This document shows positions 35,283 through 42,535 of a stretch of 64,000 nt of DNA, piece by piece. Made by a program: the position numbers and the translations under genes. The DNA comes from VBCG01 sp044226535 (GTDB lineage: Bacteria; Pseudomonadota; Gammaproteobacteria; Burkholderiales; Casimicrobiaceae), in contig JBGAGT010000004.1 in the NCBI GenBank assembly GCA_044226535.1, forward strand, positions 62,001 to 126,000. The letters are read 5' to 3'. The notes under the pieces are model-generated. The model saw only the letters and a list, made by a program, of their open reading frames with translations. It did not search any database and had not been told where the DNA came from. Position 1 is the stretch's first letter. Every line of letters begins with the position of its first letter.

Positions 35283-36254
35283 ATGAAGTCGTCGCGCGAC
35301 GCGGGCCCGCTCGACGTGCCGCCGGAGCTGCCGCAGGCCGACGCCATGGTGCGCGCGGCCTGGCTCTATTACGTCGAGAACCTCACGCAGGAAGCGATCG
35401 CGTCGCTGCTCGGCACCAACCGCGCGCGCGTCATCGCCTGGCTCGCCGCGGCGCGCGAGGCGGGCCTGGTGCACGTGCGCATCGACCCGCGCACCGCGAG
35501 ATCGCTGGAACTCGAGCGCGCGCTGGTCGGGCGCTATGCGCTGCGCGAGGCCGTCGTCGCGCCCGCGCCCATCGCACGTTCCGCCACCGCCGCGGTCGTG
35601 GGGCACGCCGCCGGGTGCTGGCTGCGCGACCAGCTCCGCGAGGGCCTTTCGCTCGGCATCGGTTGGGGCCGCACGCTGGAGATGAGCGTCAAGGCCGTCG
35701 GCGACGACGTCGCGCCCACGCGCCTGTCCGTGGTGTCGCTGCTCGGCAGCCTTCCCCACTCGGGCGCCGTCACGCCGGCGACGGTGGCGCGCCGCATGGC
35801 CGACGTGCTCGCCGCCGACTGCTACCAGCTCACCGCGCCGCTGCTGGTGTCCGACGCCGCCACCCGCGACGCGCTGTGGCGCGAGCCCGCGCTCGCCGAC
35901 CTGAAGCGCCACGCCATGCACGTCGGCGTCGCGCTGGTCAGCGTCGGCGAGCTCGAGCGCGACGCCACGCTGTTCCGCGACGGCGTGCTCGCCCCCGCCG
36001 ACCTCGACACCCTCGCCGCCGCCGGCGCGGTCGGCGACGTGCTCGGCCAGTTCATCGACGCCGGCGGACGCCGCGTCGACCACGCGGTCAATCGTCGCGT
36101 GCTGGCCTTCGACCTCGACGCGTTGGCGCGCCTGCCGAACGTGGCGATCGCCTCGGGCGGCGCGCACAAGGCGCAAGCGCTTCGCGCCGCGCTGGCGGCG
36201 GTACGCCCGCAGGTGCTGATCACCGACGAGGCGGCGGCGGAGCAGTTGGTGTGA
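35283..36254 (+). CDS. SorC-family sugar-phosphate-responsive transcriptional regulator (copy 2)
   Basis: A 323-residue paralogue of the preceding regulator with the same layout: HTH LTQEAIASLLGTNRARVIAWL, then effector domain with GIGWGRTLEMSVKAV, VSLLGSLPHSGAVTPATVARRMAD and VSVGELERDATLFRDG. The two share the DATLFR(E/D)G and DxLWREP landmarks, so they arose by duplication and may bind one effector as different complexes or sense two related sugars. ATG at 35283 follows the first gene by 40 bases. The next gene begins 404 bases on, after a palindrome and promoter. Confidence 0.9.
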   Translation: MKSSRDAGPLDVPPELPQADAMVRAAWLYYVENLTQEAIASLLGTNRARVIAWLAAAREAGLVHVRIDPRTARSLELERALVGRYALREAVVAPAPIARSATAAVVGHAAGCWLRDQLREGLSLGIGWGRTLEMSVKAVGDDVAPTRLSVVSLLGSLPHSGAVTPATVARRMADVLAADCYQLTAPLLVSDAATRDALWREPALADLKRHAMHVGVALVSVGELERDATLFRDGVLAPADLDTLAAAGAVGDVLGQFIDAGGRRVDHAVNRRVLAFDLDALARLPNVAIASGGAHKAQALRAALAAVRPQVLITDEAAAEQLV

Positions 36255-36384
36255 GTTGTCGTCGCCGCTTTCGGGAAGATGCGATCGCGCGAACAGCTGT
36301 CACGCAACCACCATAAGCTTCCGCGTCGCCCGCTTTCGGTCTGATCACTGCATGCACCCCCCTTTCGCCACGAAGCGTCGAGCC

Positions 36385-36560
36385 GCTTCCGGCGCCAGGG
36401 GCGGGCGGGCCGCGTGCGGGCGCCTAACGCGAGGCGGCGTCCGGCGGGTCGCGCGGGCGAGCGACCAGCTTCTATGGAGCCGTCCGCGCGGGGACCCGCC
36501 AGCCGCCGGCTTTCGCGTTCGAAGCCCGCATGCGGCTCGCCCGCCCCTGGCGCCGGAAGC
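36385..36560. repeat. Long imperfect palindrome (176 bases) between the SorC pair and the DXR-like operon
   Basis: Outer arms 36385-36421 and 36524-36560 are inverted repeats matching at 35 of 37 positions. The inner sequence is also partly inverted (AACGCGA and GGCGGGTC-type blocks on both sides), so the whole is one near-palindrome centred at about 36472. The rest of this gap (36255-36384) shows nothing I recognise. The element could be a MITE-like insertion, a REP-type element, or a strong transcript-end hairpin after the regulator genes. No gene, transposase or target duplication is visible. Confidence 0.8.
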
Positions 36561-36563
36561 AAC

Positions 36564-36592
36564 TTGACATCCAATCCAACTGGAGATATGTT
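36564..36592 (+). promoter_or_regulatory. Near-consensus sigma70 promoter of the DXR-like operon, with AT-rich candidate operator
   Basis: TTGACA (36564-36569), a 17-base spacer and TATGTT (36587-36592) match sigma70 well. The AT-rich segment overlapping and following the -10 (36585-36613) carries TGTTCATGCAAA and ACATTTGTTC, resembling half-sites of SorC/LsrR-type operators. It lies about 70 bases upstream of the first structural gene. Confidence 0.65.
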
Positions 36593-36658
36593 CATGCAAA
36601 ATTACATTTGTTCGCTCGGAGCCCCGCTCCGGCGGCCGGTGGAGGAGCCGGCGACGCC

Positions 36659-37987
36659 ATGACCAGTCCCGCCGCCGGCGCATCGCTCGCCGAGGCCCTG
36701 CATCAACGCCAGCGCGAGGGCCGCCCGGTCCGCGTCGGGCTGATCGGTGCGGGCCAGATGGGCACCGACATCGTCGTGCAGACCGCGCTGATGGAAGGCA
36801 TCGAGGTCGTCGCCGCCGCCGACGCGATCCCCGAGAACGTCGCCGCCGCCTGCAGGATCGCCGGTGCGGGCGCGCGCGAGCCGCTGTCGGCCAAGGGCGC
36901 CGCCGAGGTCGACCGCGCGGTGGCGCAAGGCAGGCTCGCCGTCGCCGCGTCCTTCGCCGACATCTGCGCCGCCGGCAACGTCGACGTGGTGATCGACGCG
37001 ACCGGCAATCCGAACGTCGGCACCGAGGTCGCCCTCGCCACCATCGCCGCGCGCAAGCCCATCGTGATGATGAACGTCGAGGCCGACGTGACCATCGGCC
37101 CCTATCTCGCGTCGAAGGCCGACGAGGCCGGCGTGGTGTACACGCTCGGCGCGGGCGACGAGCCCTCGTCGACGATGGAGCTGGTCGACTTCGTGCGTGG
37201 CCTCGGCTACCCGATCGTCGCCGCGGGCAAGGGCAAGAACAATCCCTTCCGCATCGACGCCACGCCCGACCACTACGCCGAGGAAGCGAAGCGCCGCAAC
37301 ATGAACCCGCGGATGCTGGTCGAGTTCGTCGACGGCAGCAAGACCATGGTCGAGATGACCGCGCTCGCCAACGCCACCGGCCTCGTGCCCGACATCCCCG
37401 GCATGCACGGCCCGAACGCGCCGCGCGACACGCTGCACAAGGTGCTGTGCCCGCGCGAGGAAGGCGGCGTGCTGCATCGCAAGGGCGTGGTCGACTTCAG
37501 CGTCGCCAAGGGCGTGGCACCCGGCGTGTTCGTGGTGGCCGAGATGCGCCACCCGCGGCTGCGCGAGCGCATGAACGACCTCGCACTCGGCGAAGGGCCC
37601 TACTACACCTTCTACCGTCCCTTCCACCTGACGAGCCTCGAGGTCCCGCTGTCGGCCGCCTCCGCCGTGCTGTTCGGGCGCGGCCACATGCGACCGCGGC
37701 CCGTGCCCACCGCCGAGGTCGGCGCGGTGGCCAAGCGCGACCTCGCGCCCGGCGAGGTGCTCGACGCCATCGGCGAATACGGCTACCGCGGCTTCGCGCT
37801 GTCGCGCGCCGACGCCATCGCCTGCGACGCGCTGCCGCTCGGCCTCGCGCAGGGGGCGAAGGTGACGCGGCGCATCGCCCGGGGCGAGCGCCTCAGCTAC
37901 GCCAACTGCGCGCCCGACGAGCGCCTGCGCGTCGTGCAGGTCCGCAGGGCCCAGGACGCGGCACTCGGCCACGCGCGCGCCGCCTGA
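36659..37987 (+). CDS. DXR-like (DRL) oxidoreductase: homoserine-dehydrogenase-like Rossmann domain plus SAF domain
   Basis: A 442-residue protein. The N-terminal NAD(P) domain has VGLIGAGQMGTDIVVQTAL (about residues 23-41) and DVVIDATGNPNVGTEVAL; the middle resembles the homoserine-dehydrogenase catalytic region (AGKGKNNPFRIDATP); the C-terminus is a SAF/AFP-like domain (VGAVAKRDLAPGEVLDAIGEYG). This architecture is that of the DRL family, whose Brucella member converts 1-deoxyxylulose 5-phosphate to MEP; such proteins are often mislabelled FlgA-like or homoserine dehydrogenase. ATG at 36659 follows GGAGGAG. It heads the E1/E2 operon. Activity on DXP here is not proven: family members may act on other sugar phosphates. 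Confidence 0.8.
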   Translation: MTSPAAGASLAEALHQRQREGRPVRVGLIGAGQMGTDIVVQTALMEGIEVVAAADAIPENVAAACRIAGAGAREPLSAKGAAEVDRAVAQGRLAVAASFADICAAGNVDVVIDATGNPNVGTEVALATIAARKPIVMMNVEADVTIGPYLASKADEAGVVYTLGAGDEPSSTMELVDFVRGLGYPIVAAGKGKNNPFRIDATPDHYAEEAKRRNMNPRMLVEFVDGSKTMVEMTALANATGLVPDIPGMHGPNAPRDTLHKVLCPREEGGVLHRKGVVDFSVAKGVAPGVFVVAEMRHPRLRERMNDLALGEGPYYTFYRPFHLTSLEVPLSAASAVLFGRGHMRPRPVPTAEVGAVAKRDLAPGEVLDAIGEYGYRGFALSRADAIACDALPLGLAQGAKVTRRIARGERLSYANCAPDERLRVVQVRRAQDAALGHARAA

Positions 37988-38035
37988 AACGCGCCATCCC
38001 ACGACTCCGACCATGATCCACGCTTGAGCACACCG

Positions 38036-39109
38036 ATGGGCAAGACCTCCGCCGCGGCCGGCCTCGCCAGCGCCGGGCCCGCACGTGCAGGCAACCAACC
38101 GGCCGCCGCCGCCAGCCAGGCCTCCGCCGGGCAAAGGGCCGCGCTGGCCGCGCTCGACGACGCCACGGTCGTGCGCGCGCTCACGCGCATGCACCTCATC
38201 CGCAAGTTCGAGGAGACGGCGGAAGCGAGCTACATGCGCGGCCTCGTGCACGGCACGATGCACCTGTCCATCGGCCAGGAAGCGAGCGCGGTGGGATCGA
38301 CGCTCGCGCTCACGCGCGACGACTACATCCTGTCGACGCACCGCGGCCACGGCCATTGCATCGCCAAGGGCGCCGACGTCGGGCGCATGCTCGCCGAGTT
38401 CTTCGGCAAGGAGACGGGCTATTGCCGCGGCCGCGGGGGCTCGATGCACATCGCCGACGTCGAAGGCGGCAACCTCGGCGCCAACGGCATCGTCGCGGGC
38501 GGGCTTCCCATCGCCGTGGGCGTGGGCATGAGCATCCGCATGCAGAAGCAATCGCGCGTGTGCATGGTGTTCTTCGGCGACGGCGCCTCCAACGAGGGCG
38601 CGTTCCACGAGGCGCTCAACATGGCCTCGATCTGGGCGCTGCCCATCGTGTTCGTCTGCGAGAACAACCAGTACGGCATGTCGATGGACATCAACAAGGC
38701 CATGGCGGTGCCCAACGTCGCCGACCGCGCGGCCGCCTACGCCATGCCCGGCACGGTGGTCGACGGCAACGACCTGCCCGCGGTGGCCGCCGCGGCGCGC
38801 AGCGCCATCGAGCGTGCGCGCGGCCGCAAGGGCCCCACGCTGATCGAGTGCAAGACCTATCGCATCCGCGGGCACTCCAAGAGCGACCGCAACCTCTACC
38901 GCAGCAAGGAGGAGATCGAGGAATGGCGCGGGCGCGACCCGATCGCGCGCTTCGCCGGCGAGCTCCTCGACGCGGGGCGCGTCGACGAGGCGACGCTCGC
39001 GCGCATCGAGGGCGAGGCGCAGGCGGCGATCGACGCCGCGCTGGAATTCGCCAAGTCGAGCCCCGATCCCGATCCTGCGCTGCTCACGCGCGACGTCTAT
39101 GCCGAATGA
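38036..39109 (+). CDS. TPP-dependent 2-oxoacid (acetoin/pyruvate-type) dehydrogenase E1 alpha subunit
   Basis: A 357-residue E1-alpha. The ThDP motif is GDGASNEGAFHEALNMASIW...CENN; also HLSIGQEASAVGSTLAL, THRGHGHCIAKGAD and the phosphorylation-loop region TYRIRGHSKSDRNLYR. It belongs with acetoin dehydrogenase and PDH E1-alpha of the two-subunit type. ATG at 38036 was chosen; TTG at 38024 is possible. The first 40 residues are an Ala/Gly-rich low-complexity extension absent from typical members. Overlaps E1-beta by 11 bases. The oxoacid substrate is undetermined. Confidence 0.9.
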   Translation: MGKTSAAAGLASAGPARAGNQPAAAASQASAGQRAALAALDDATVVRALTRMHLIRKFEETAEASYMRGLVHGTMHLSIGQEASAVGSTLALTRDDYILSTHRGHGHCIAKGADVGRMLAEFFGKETGYCRGRGGSMHIADVEGGNLGANGIVAGGLPIAVGVGMSIRMQKQSRVCMVFFGDGASNEGAFHEALNMASIWALPIVFVCENNQYGMSMDINKAMAVPNVADRAAAYAMPGTVVDGNDLPAVAAAARSAIERARGRKGPTLIECKTYRIRGHSKSDRNLYRSKEEIEEWRGRDPIARFAGELLDAGRVDEATLARIEGEAQAAIDAALEFAKSSPDPDPALLTRDVYAE

Positions 39110-40214
39110 ACTTGCCAGCACCGCGGTGAAGGCTGCCGCCGGCAAGGGCACCGCTGCGGGCGACGCCGCGGCCGCGACGCACGACCGCGCCGCCGCGGAC
39201 GGCGCGGTCTCCGCTGCGCCCGCGACGCGCGAGCTCTCCTACGCCGAGGCGATCCGCGAGGGCCTCGCGCAGGCCATGGAGGCCGACCCGCGCGTGTTCC
39301 TGTTCGGCGAGGACGTGGGTGTCTACGGCGGCGCCTTCGGCGTCTCGGGCGACCTCTTCCACCGCTTCGGCGCCGAGCGCGTGATCGACACGCCGATCAG
39401 CGAGCTCGGCCTCGCCGGCGCGGCGGTGGGTGCCGCGCTCACCGGCATGCGGCCGGTGCTGGAGATCCAGTTCTCCGACTTCGTCACGCTGGCCATGGAG
39501 CAGCTCGTCAACCAGGCCGCGAAGATCCGCTTCATGTTCGGCGGCAAGGCCAGCGTGCCCATGGTGGTGCGCCTGCCCGCGGGCTCGGGCACGGGGGCCG
39601 CCGCGCAGCACAGCCAGAGCCTCGAGGCCTGGTTCGCACACGTGCCGGGGCTCAAGGTCGTGCAGCCCTCGACGCCGCAGGACGCGAAGGGTCTTTTGCT
39701 CGCCGCCATCGACGACCCCAACCCGGTGCTGATCTTCGAGCACAAGCTGCTCTACAAGACCAAGGGTCCCGTACCGGAAGACGCTCGTCGCGTGCCCATC
39801 GGCAAGGCGGCGGTGCGCCGCGAGGGACGCGACCTCACCATCGTCGGCAGCTCGATCATGGCGCTGCGCGCCGCGGCGGCGGCGGAGCGCCTCGCCGCCG
39901 AAGGCATCGACGCCGAGGTGATCGACCTGAGGAGCCTCCGCCCCCTCGACATGGACACCATCGAGTCGAGCGTGGCGAAGACACACCGGCTGATGATCGT
40001 CCACGAGGGCGTCAAGACCATGGGCATCGGCGCCGAGATCGCCGCGCGCGTCGCCGAAGGACGCGCCTTCGACCAGCTCGACGCGCCGATCGCGCGCCTG
40101 GGCGGCGCCGACTCGCCCATCCCCTACAACCCGGTGCTGGAAAAGGCGGCGGTGCCGCAGGAAGACGGCATCGTCCGTGCCGCGCTGCGCCTCGTGCGCG
40201 AAGGGCGCGCCTGA
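39099..40214 (+). CDS. TPP-dependent 2-oxoacid dehydrogenase E1 beta subunit
   Basis: A 371-residue E1-beta with transketolase pyrimidine and C-terminal domains: LFGEDVGVYGGAFGVSGDL, DTPISELGLAGAAVGAALTGMRPV, RLPAGSGTGAAAQHSQSLEAWF, and VIDLRSLRPLDMDTI. It forms a heterotetramer with E1-alpha. As in that subunit, about 40 Ala-rich residues precede the conserved start (LSYAEAIREGLAQAM). Overlaps E1-alpha at its start and the E2 gene at its stop (TGATG), a tightly coupled operon. Confidence 0.92.
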   Translation: MPNELASTAVKAAAGKGTAAGDAAAATHDRAAADGAVSAAPATRELSYAEAIREGLAQAMEADPRVFLFGEDVGVYGGAFGVSGDLFHRFGAERVIDTPISELGLAGAAVGAALTGMRPVLEIQFSDFVTLAMEQLVNQAAKIRFMFGGKASVPMVVRLPAGSGTGAAAQHSQSLEAWFAHVPGLKVVQPSTPQDAKGLLLAAIDDPNPVLIFEHKLLYKTKGPVPEDARRVPIGKAAVRREGRDLTIVGSSIMALRAAAAAERLAAEGIDAEVIDLRSLRPLDMDTIESSVAKTHRLMIVHEGVKTMGIGAEIAARVAEGRAFDQLDAPIARLGGADSPIPYNPVLEKAAVPQEDGIVRAALRLVREGRA

Positions 40215-41383
40215 TGGCTGTCGAGGTCGTCCTCCCCAAGGTCGACATGGACATGGAGTCGGGCACGATCGCCCAGTGGCGCGTGGCCGAGGGCCAGGTC
40301 GTCAAGGCCGGCGACATCCTGTTCGAGATGGAGACCTCCAAGTCGCTGATGGAGGTCGAGGCGCCCGCCAGCGGTCGCATCCGCGGGCTCGCAACCGTCG
40401 ACCAGTCGGCGCTGGCGGTCGGCACCGTCGTCGCATGGATCGACGAAGGCGAGGCGCCGGCTCCTGCGCCGAGTTCCGCGCGGGAACACATGCCGGCCGC
40501 AGGGGCCACCGATGCCCATGCACTGCGCGCCACGCCCTACGCGCGAAGCCTCGCCCGCGAACAAGGCATCGACCTTCGCGAGCTGCGGGGCTCGGGACCC
40601 GAAGGACGCGTGGTCGCCGCGGACGTCGAGGCGCGGGCGCGGACCGACAACGCGAAGACGCGCGGCGAAGGCGGCAAGGACGCGGCCACGGCAACGCGCA
40701 TGCCCTTCTCGCCCACCCGCCGCACCATCGCCGAGCGGCTCGCGGCGAGCGCGCGCAACGCGCCGCACTTCTACCTCACCGCGCACATCGACATGGGCAG
40801 CCTGCGCGACGAGCTCGCCGCCCGGCGGGCCGCCGGCGGGCCGCTCTCGGCCACGCTGGCGCTGGTGCACATCGTCGGCCGTGTGCTGGCGCGGCACCCG
40901 ATGATCAACGCGAGCCTCGACGAGGAAGGGCTGCTGCTGCACCGGGGCGCGCACATCGGCGTCGCCATGGACCGCGAGGGCGACCTCGTGGTGCCGGTGC
41001 TGCGCGACGTCGACACGCTGTCGATCGAGGCGCTCGCCGCCGAGTATGCCCGGGTCCGCGAGCGAGTGAAGTGCCGCGCGATCACGCCGGCCGAGATGCG
41101 TGGCGGCAGCTTCACCATCAGCAACCTCGGCATGTACGGCGTCGACGCCTTCACCGCCATCATCAACCCGCCCGAAGCGGCGATCCTCGCCATCGGGCGC
41201 ACGCTCGACACGCCAGTGGGCCGCGACGGCGCGATCGTGCTGCGCCCCATGGCGACGTTCTGCCTCTCGTCGGACCATCGCATCGTCGACGGCGCGACCG
41301 CCGCGCGGTTCATGGCAGACTTGCGCACCGCGATCGAGGCCCCGCGGCCGTTGTCATCGTCGCTCAACGCGGCACCGTCATAA
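40214..41383 (+). CDS. 2-oxoacid dehydrogenase E2 (dihydrolipoamide acyltransferase)
   Basis: A 389-residue E2 with one lipoyl domain (residues 1-78, lipoyl Lys K43 in METSKSLMEVEAP), a peripheral-subunit-binding domain (about 103-140, ATPYARSLAREQGIDLREL...GPEGRVVAADV), and a catalytic acyltransferase domain with active-site SSDHRIVDGA. Ala/Glu-rich linkers join them. It should accept the acyl group from the upstream E1 and pass it to CoA. No E3 (dihydrolipoamide dehydrogenase) gene lies in the window, so a shared E3 is implied. Acyl specificity is unknown. Confidence 0.92.
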   Translation: MAVEVVLPKVDMDMESGTIAQWRVAEGQVVKAGDILFEMETSKSLMEVEAPASGRIRGLATVDQSALAVGTVVAWIDEGEAPAPAPSSAREHMPAAGATDAHALRATPYARSLAREQGIDLRELRGSGPEGRVVAADVEARARTDNAKTRGEGGKDAATATRMPFSPTRRTIAERLAASARNAPHFYLTAHIDMGSLRDELAARRAAGGPLSATLALVHIVGRVLARHPMINASLDEEGLLLHRGAHIGVAMDREGDLVVPVLRDVDTLSIEALAAEYARVRERVKCRAITPAEMRGGSFTISNLGMYGVDAFTAIINPPEAAILAIGRTLDTPVGRDGAIVLRPMATFCLSSDHRIVDGATAARFMADLRTAIEAPRPLSSSLNAAPS

Positions 41384-41493
41384 TCGGGAGCGGAAGACAG
41401 GACGGCCCCGGGTACCCGCGGCCCATCGAAACCATGCAAGGCCGGCCAGGCACGCCACGACTCGCGGCCGGCAACCCTCCGGAGGAGATCGAC

Positions 41494-42525
41494 ATGAACA
41501 TCCCCAACCGTCGCGCGGCGCGCAGCACCGTGCGTTTCACCACGCTCTCCGCGCTGGCCGCCGTGGGTCTCGCCCTGGGCCTTTCCGCCGGTGCCGCGCT
41601 GGCGCAGGCGCCGGCCGGCAAGCTCGTCCTCTACACCTCGCAGCCCGAGCGCGACGCCTCGCAGACCGTCGCTGCATACCGCAAGGTGAATCCCGGCGTC
41701 GAGGTCGAGGTGTTCCGCTCGGGAACGACCGAGATCATGGCCAAGCTCGCCGCGGAATTCGCCGCGGGGCAGCCCAAGGCCGACGTGCTGCTGATCGCCG
41801 ACGCGGCGAGCATGCAGACGCTCAAGAAGGACGACCGGCTCCTCGCCTACCCGCAGGCCAAGGTCGACGGCATCGATCCCGGCGTCATCGACACCGACCG
41901 CACCTACTTCGGCTCCAAGCTCGTCACCACGGGCATCGTCGTCAACACCAACGGCAAGCTCCGCCCGACCTCGTGGACCGACCTCGTCAAGCCCGAGTAC
42001 AAGGGCCAGATCGCGACGCCGAGCCCGCTGTACTCGGGCGCCGCGGCGATCATGCTGGGGACGATGACCACGCGCCCCGATCTCGGCTGGCCGTTCTTCG
42101 AGAAGCTCAAGGCCAACGAGGCGACCGCCGTGCGCGGCAACGGCGCGGTGCTGACCGCGGTGGCCAACGGCGAGAAGACCGTCGGCACGCTGGTGGACTT
42201 CATGGCCTTCAACGCCAAGGCCAAGGGCTCGCCGGTGGACTTCATCTTCCCCAAGGAAGGCAACCCCGCGGTGACCGAGCCGGTCGCGATCGTCAAGGGC
42301 ACGCAGAACCCCGCCGCGGCCAAGGCCTTCGTCGACTTCATCCTGTCGATGGACGGACAGAAGCTGGTGGTGGCGATGGGCTACATCCCCGCCAACCCCG
42401 CGGCCGGATCGCCGTCCTGGCTGCCGCCCGGCACCAGGATCAACGTCATGCCCACCGACATCTCGCAGGTGGTGACCAGCAACGAAGCCAACCTGAAGCG
42501 CTTCGCGGAGATCTTCGGCAAGTGA
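41494..42525 (+). CDS. ABC transporter periplasmic substrate-binding protein (FbpA/AfuA class)
   Basis: A 343-residue periplasmic binding protein. ATG at 41494 follows GGAGGAG and opens a long signal peptide (LSALAAVGLALGLSAGAALAQ). The mature part (LVLYTSQPERDASQTVAAYRKVNPGVEVEVFRSGTTEIMAKL) is of the type found in FbpA, AfuA and 2-aminoethylphosphonate systems. The tandem Tyr pair that binds Fe(III) in FbpA is absent, and no YY occurs anywhere, arguing against iron. AfuA of this group binds hexose phosphates, which would suit the neighbouring genes. The 110-base gap before it shows no recognised element. Confidence 0.88.
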   Translation: MNIPNRRAARSTVRFTTLSALAAVGLALGLSAGAALAQAPAGKLVLYTSQPERDASQTVAAYRKVNPGVEVEVFRSGTTEIMAKLAAEFAAGQPKADVLLIADAASMQTLKKDDRLLAYPQAKVDGIDPGVIDTDRTYFGSKLVTTGIVVNTNGKLRPTSWTDLVKPEYKGQIATPSPLYSGAAAIMLGTMTTRPDLGWPFFEKLKANEATAVRGNGAVLTAVANGEKTVGTLVDFMAFNAKAKGSPVDFIFPKEGNPAVTEPVAIVKGTQNPAAAKAFVDFILSMDGQKLVVAMGYIPANPAAGSPSWLPPGTRINVMPTDISQVVTSNEANLKRFAEIFGK

Positions 42526-42535
42526 TCGCGCGGCA

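Noticed and set aside
36256..36683. Open frames of about 100 codons on both strands across the palindrome
   Set aside because: Both strands give the same peptide pieces because the DNA is palindromic; there are no ribosome sites and no family similarity.
36659..37987. Flagellar FlgA-like protein or homoserine dehydrogenase
   Set aside because: The SAF domain alone causes the FlgA label, and there is no flagellar or threonine gene nearby; the combined architecture fits the DRL family better.
38036..41383. The cell's housekeeping pyruvate dehydrogenase complex
   Set aside because: Betaproteobacterial PDH normally uses a single-chain AceE with aceF and lpd; this two-subunit E1 without E3 in a sugar-regulator context looks specialised.
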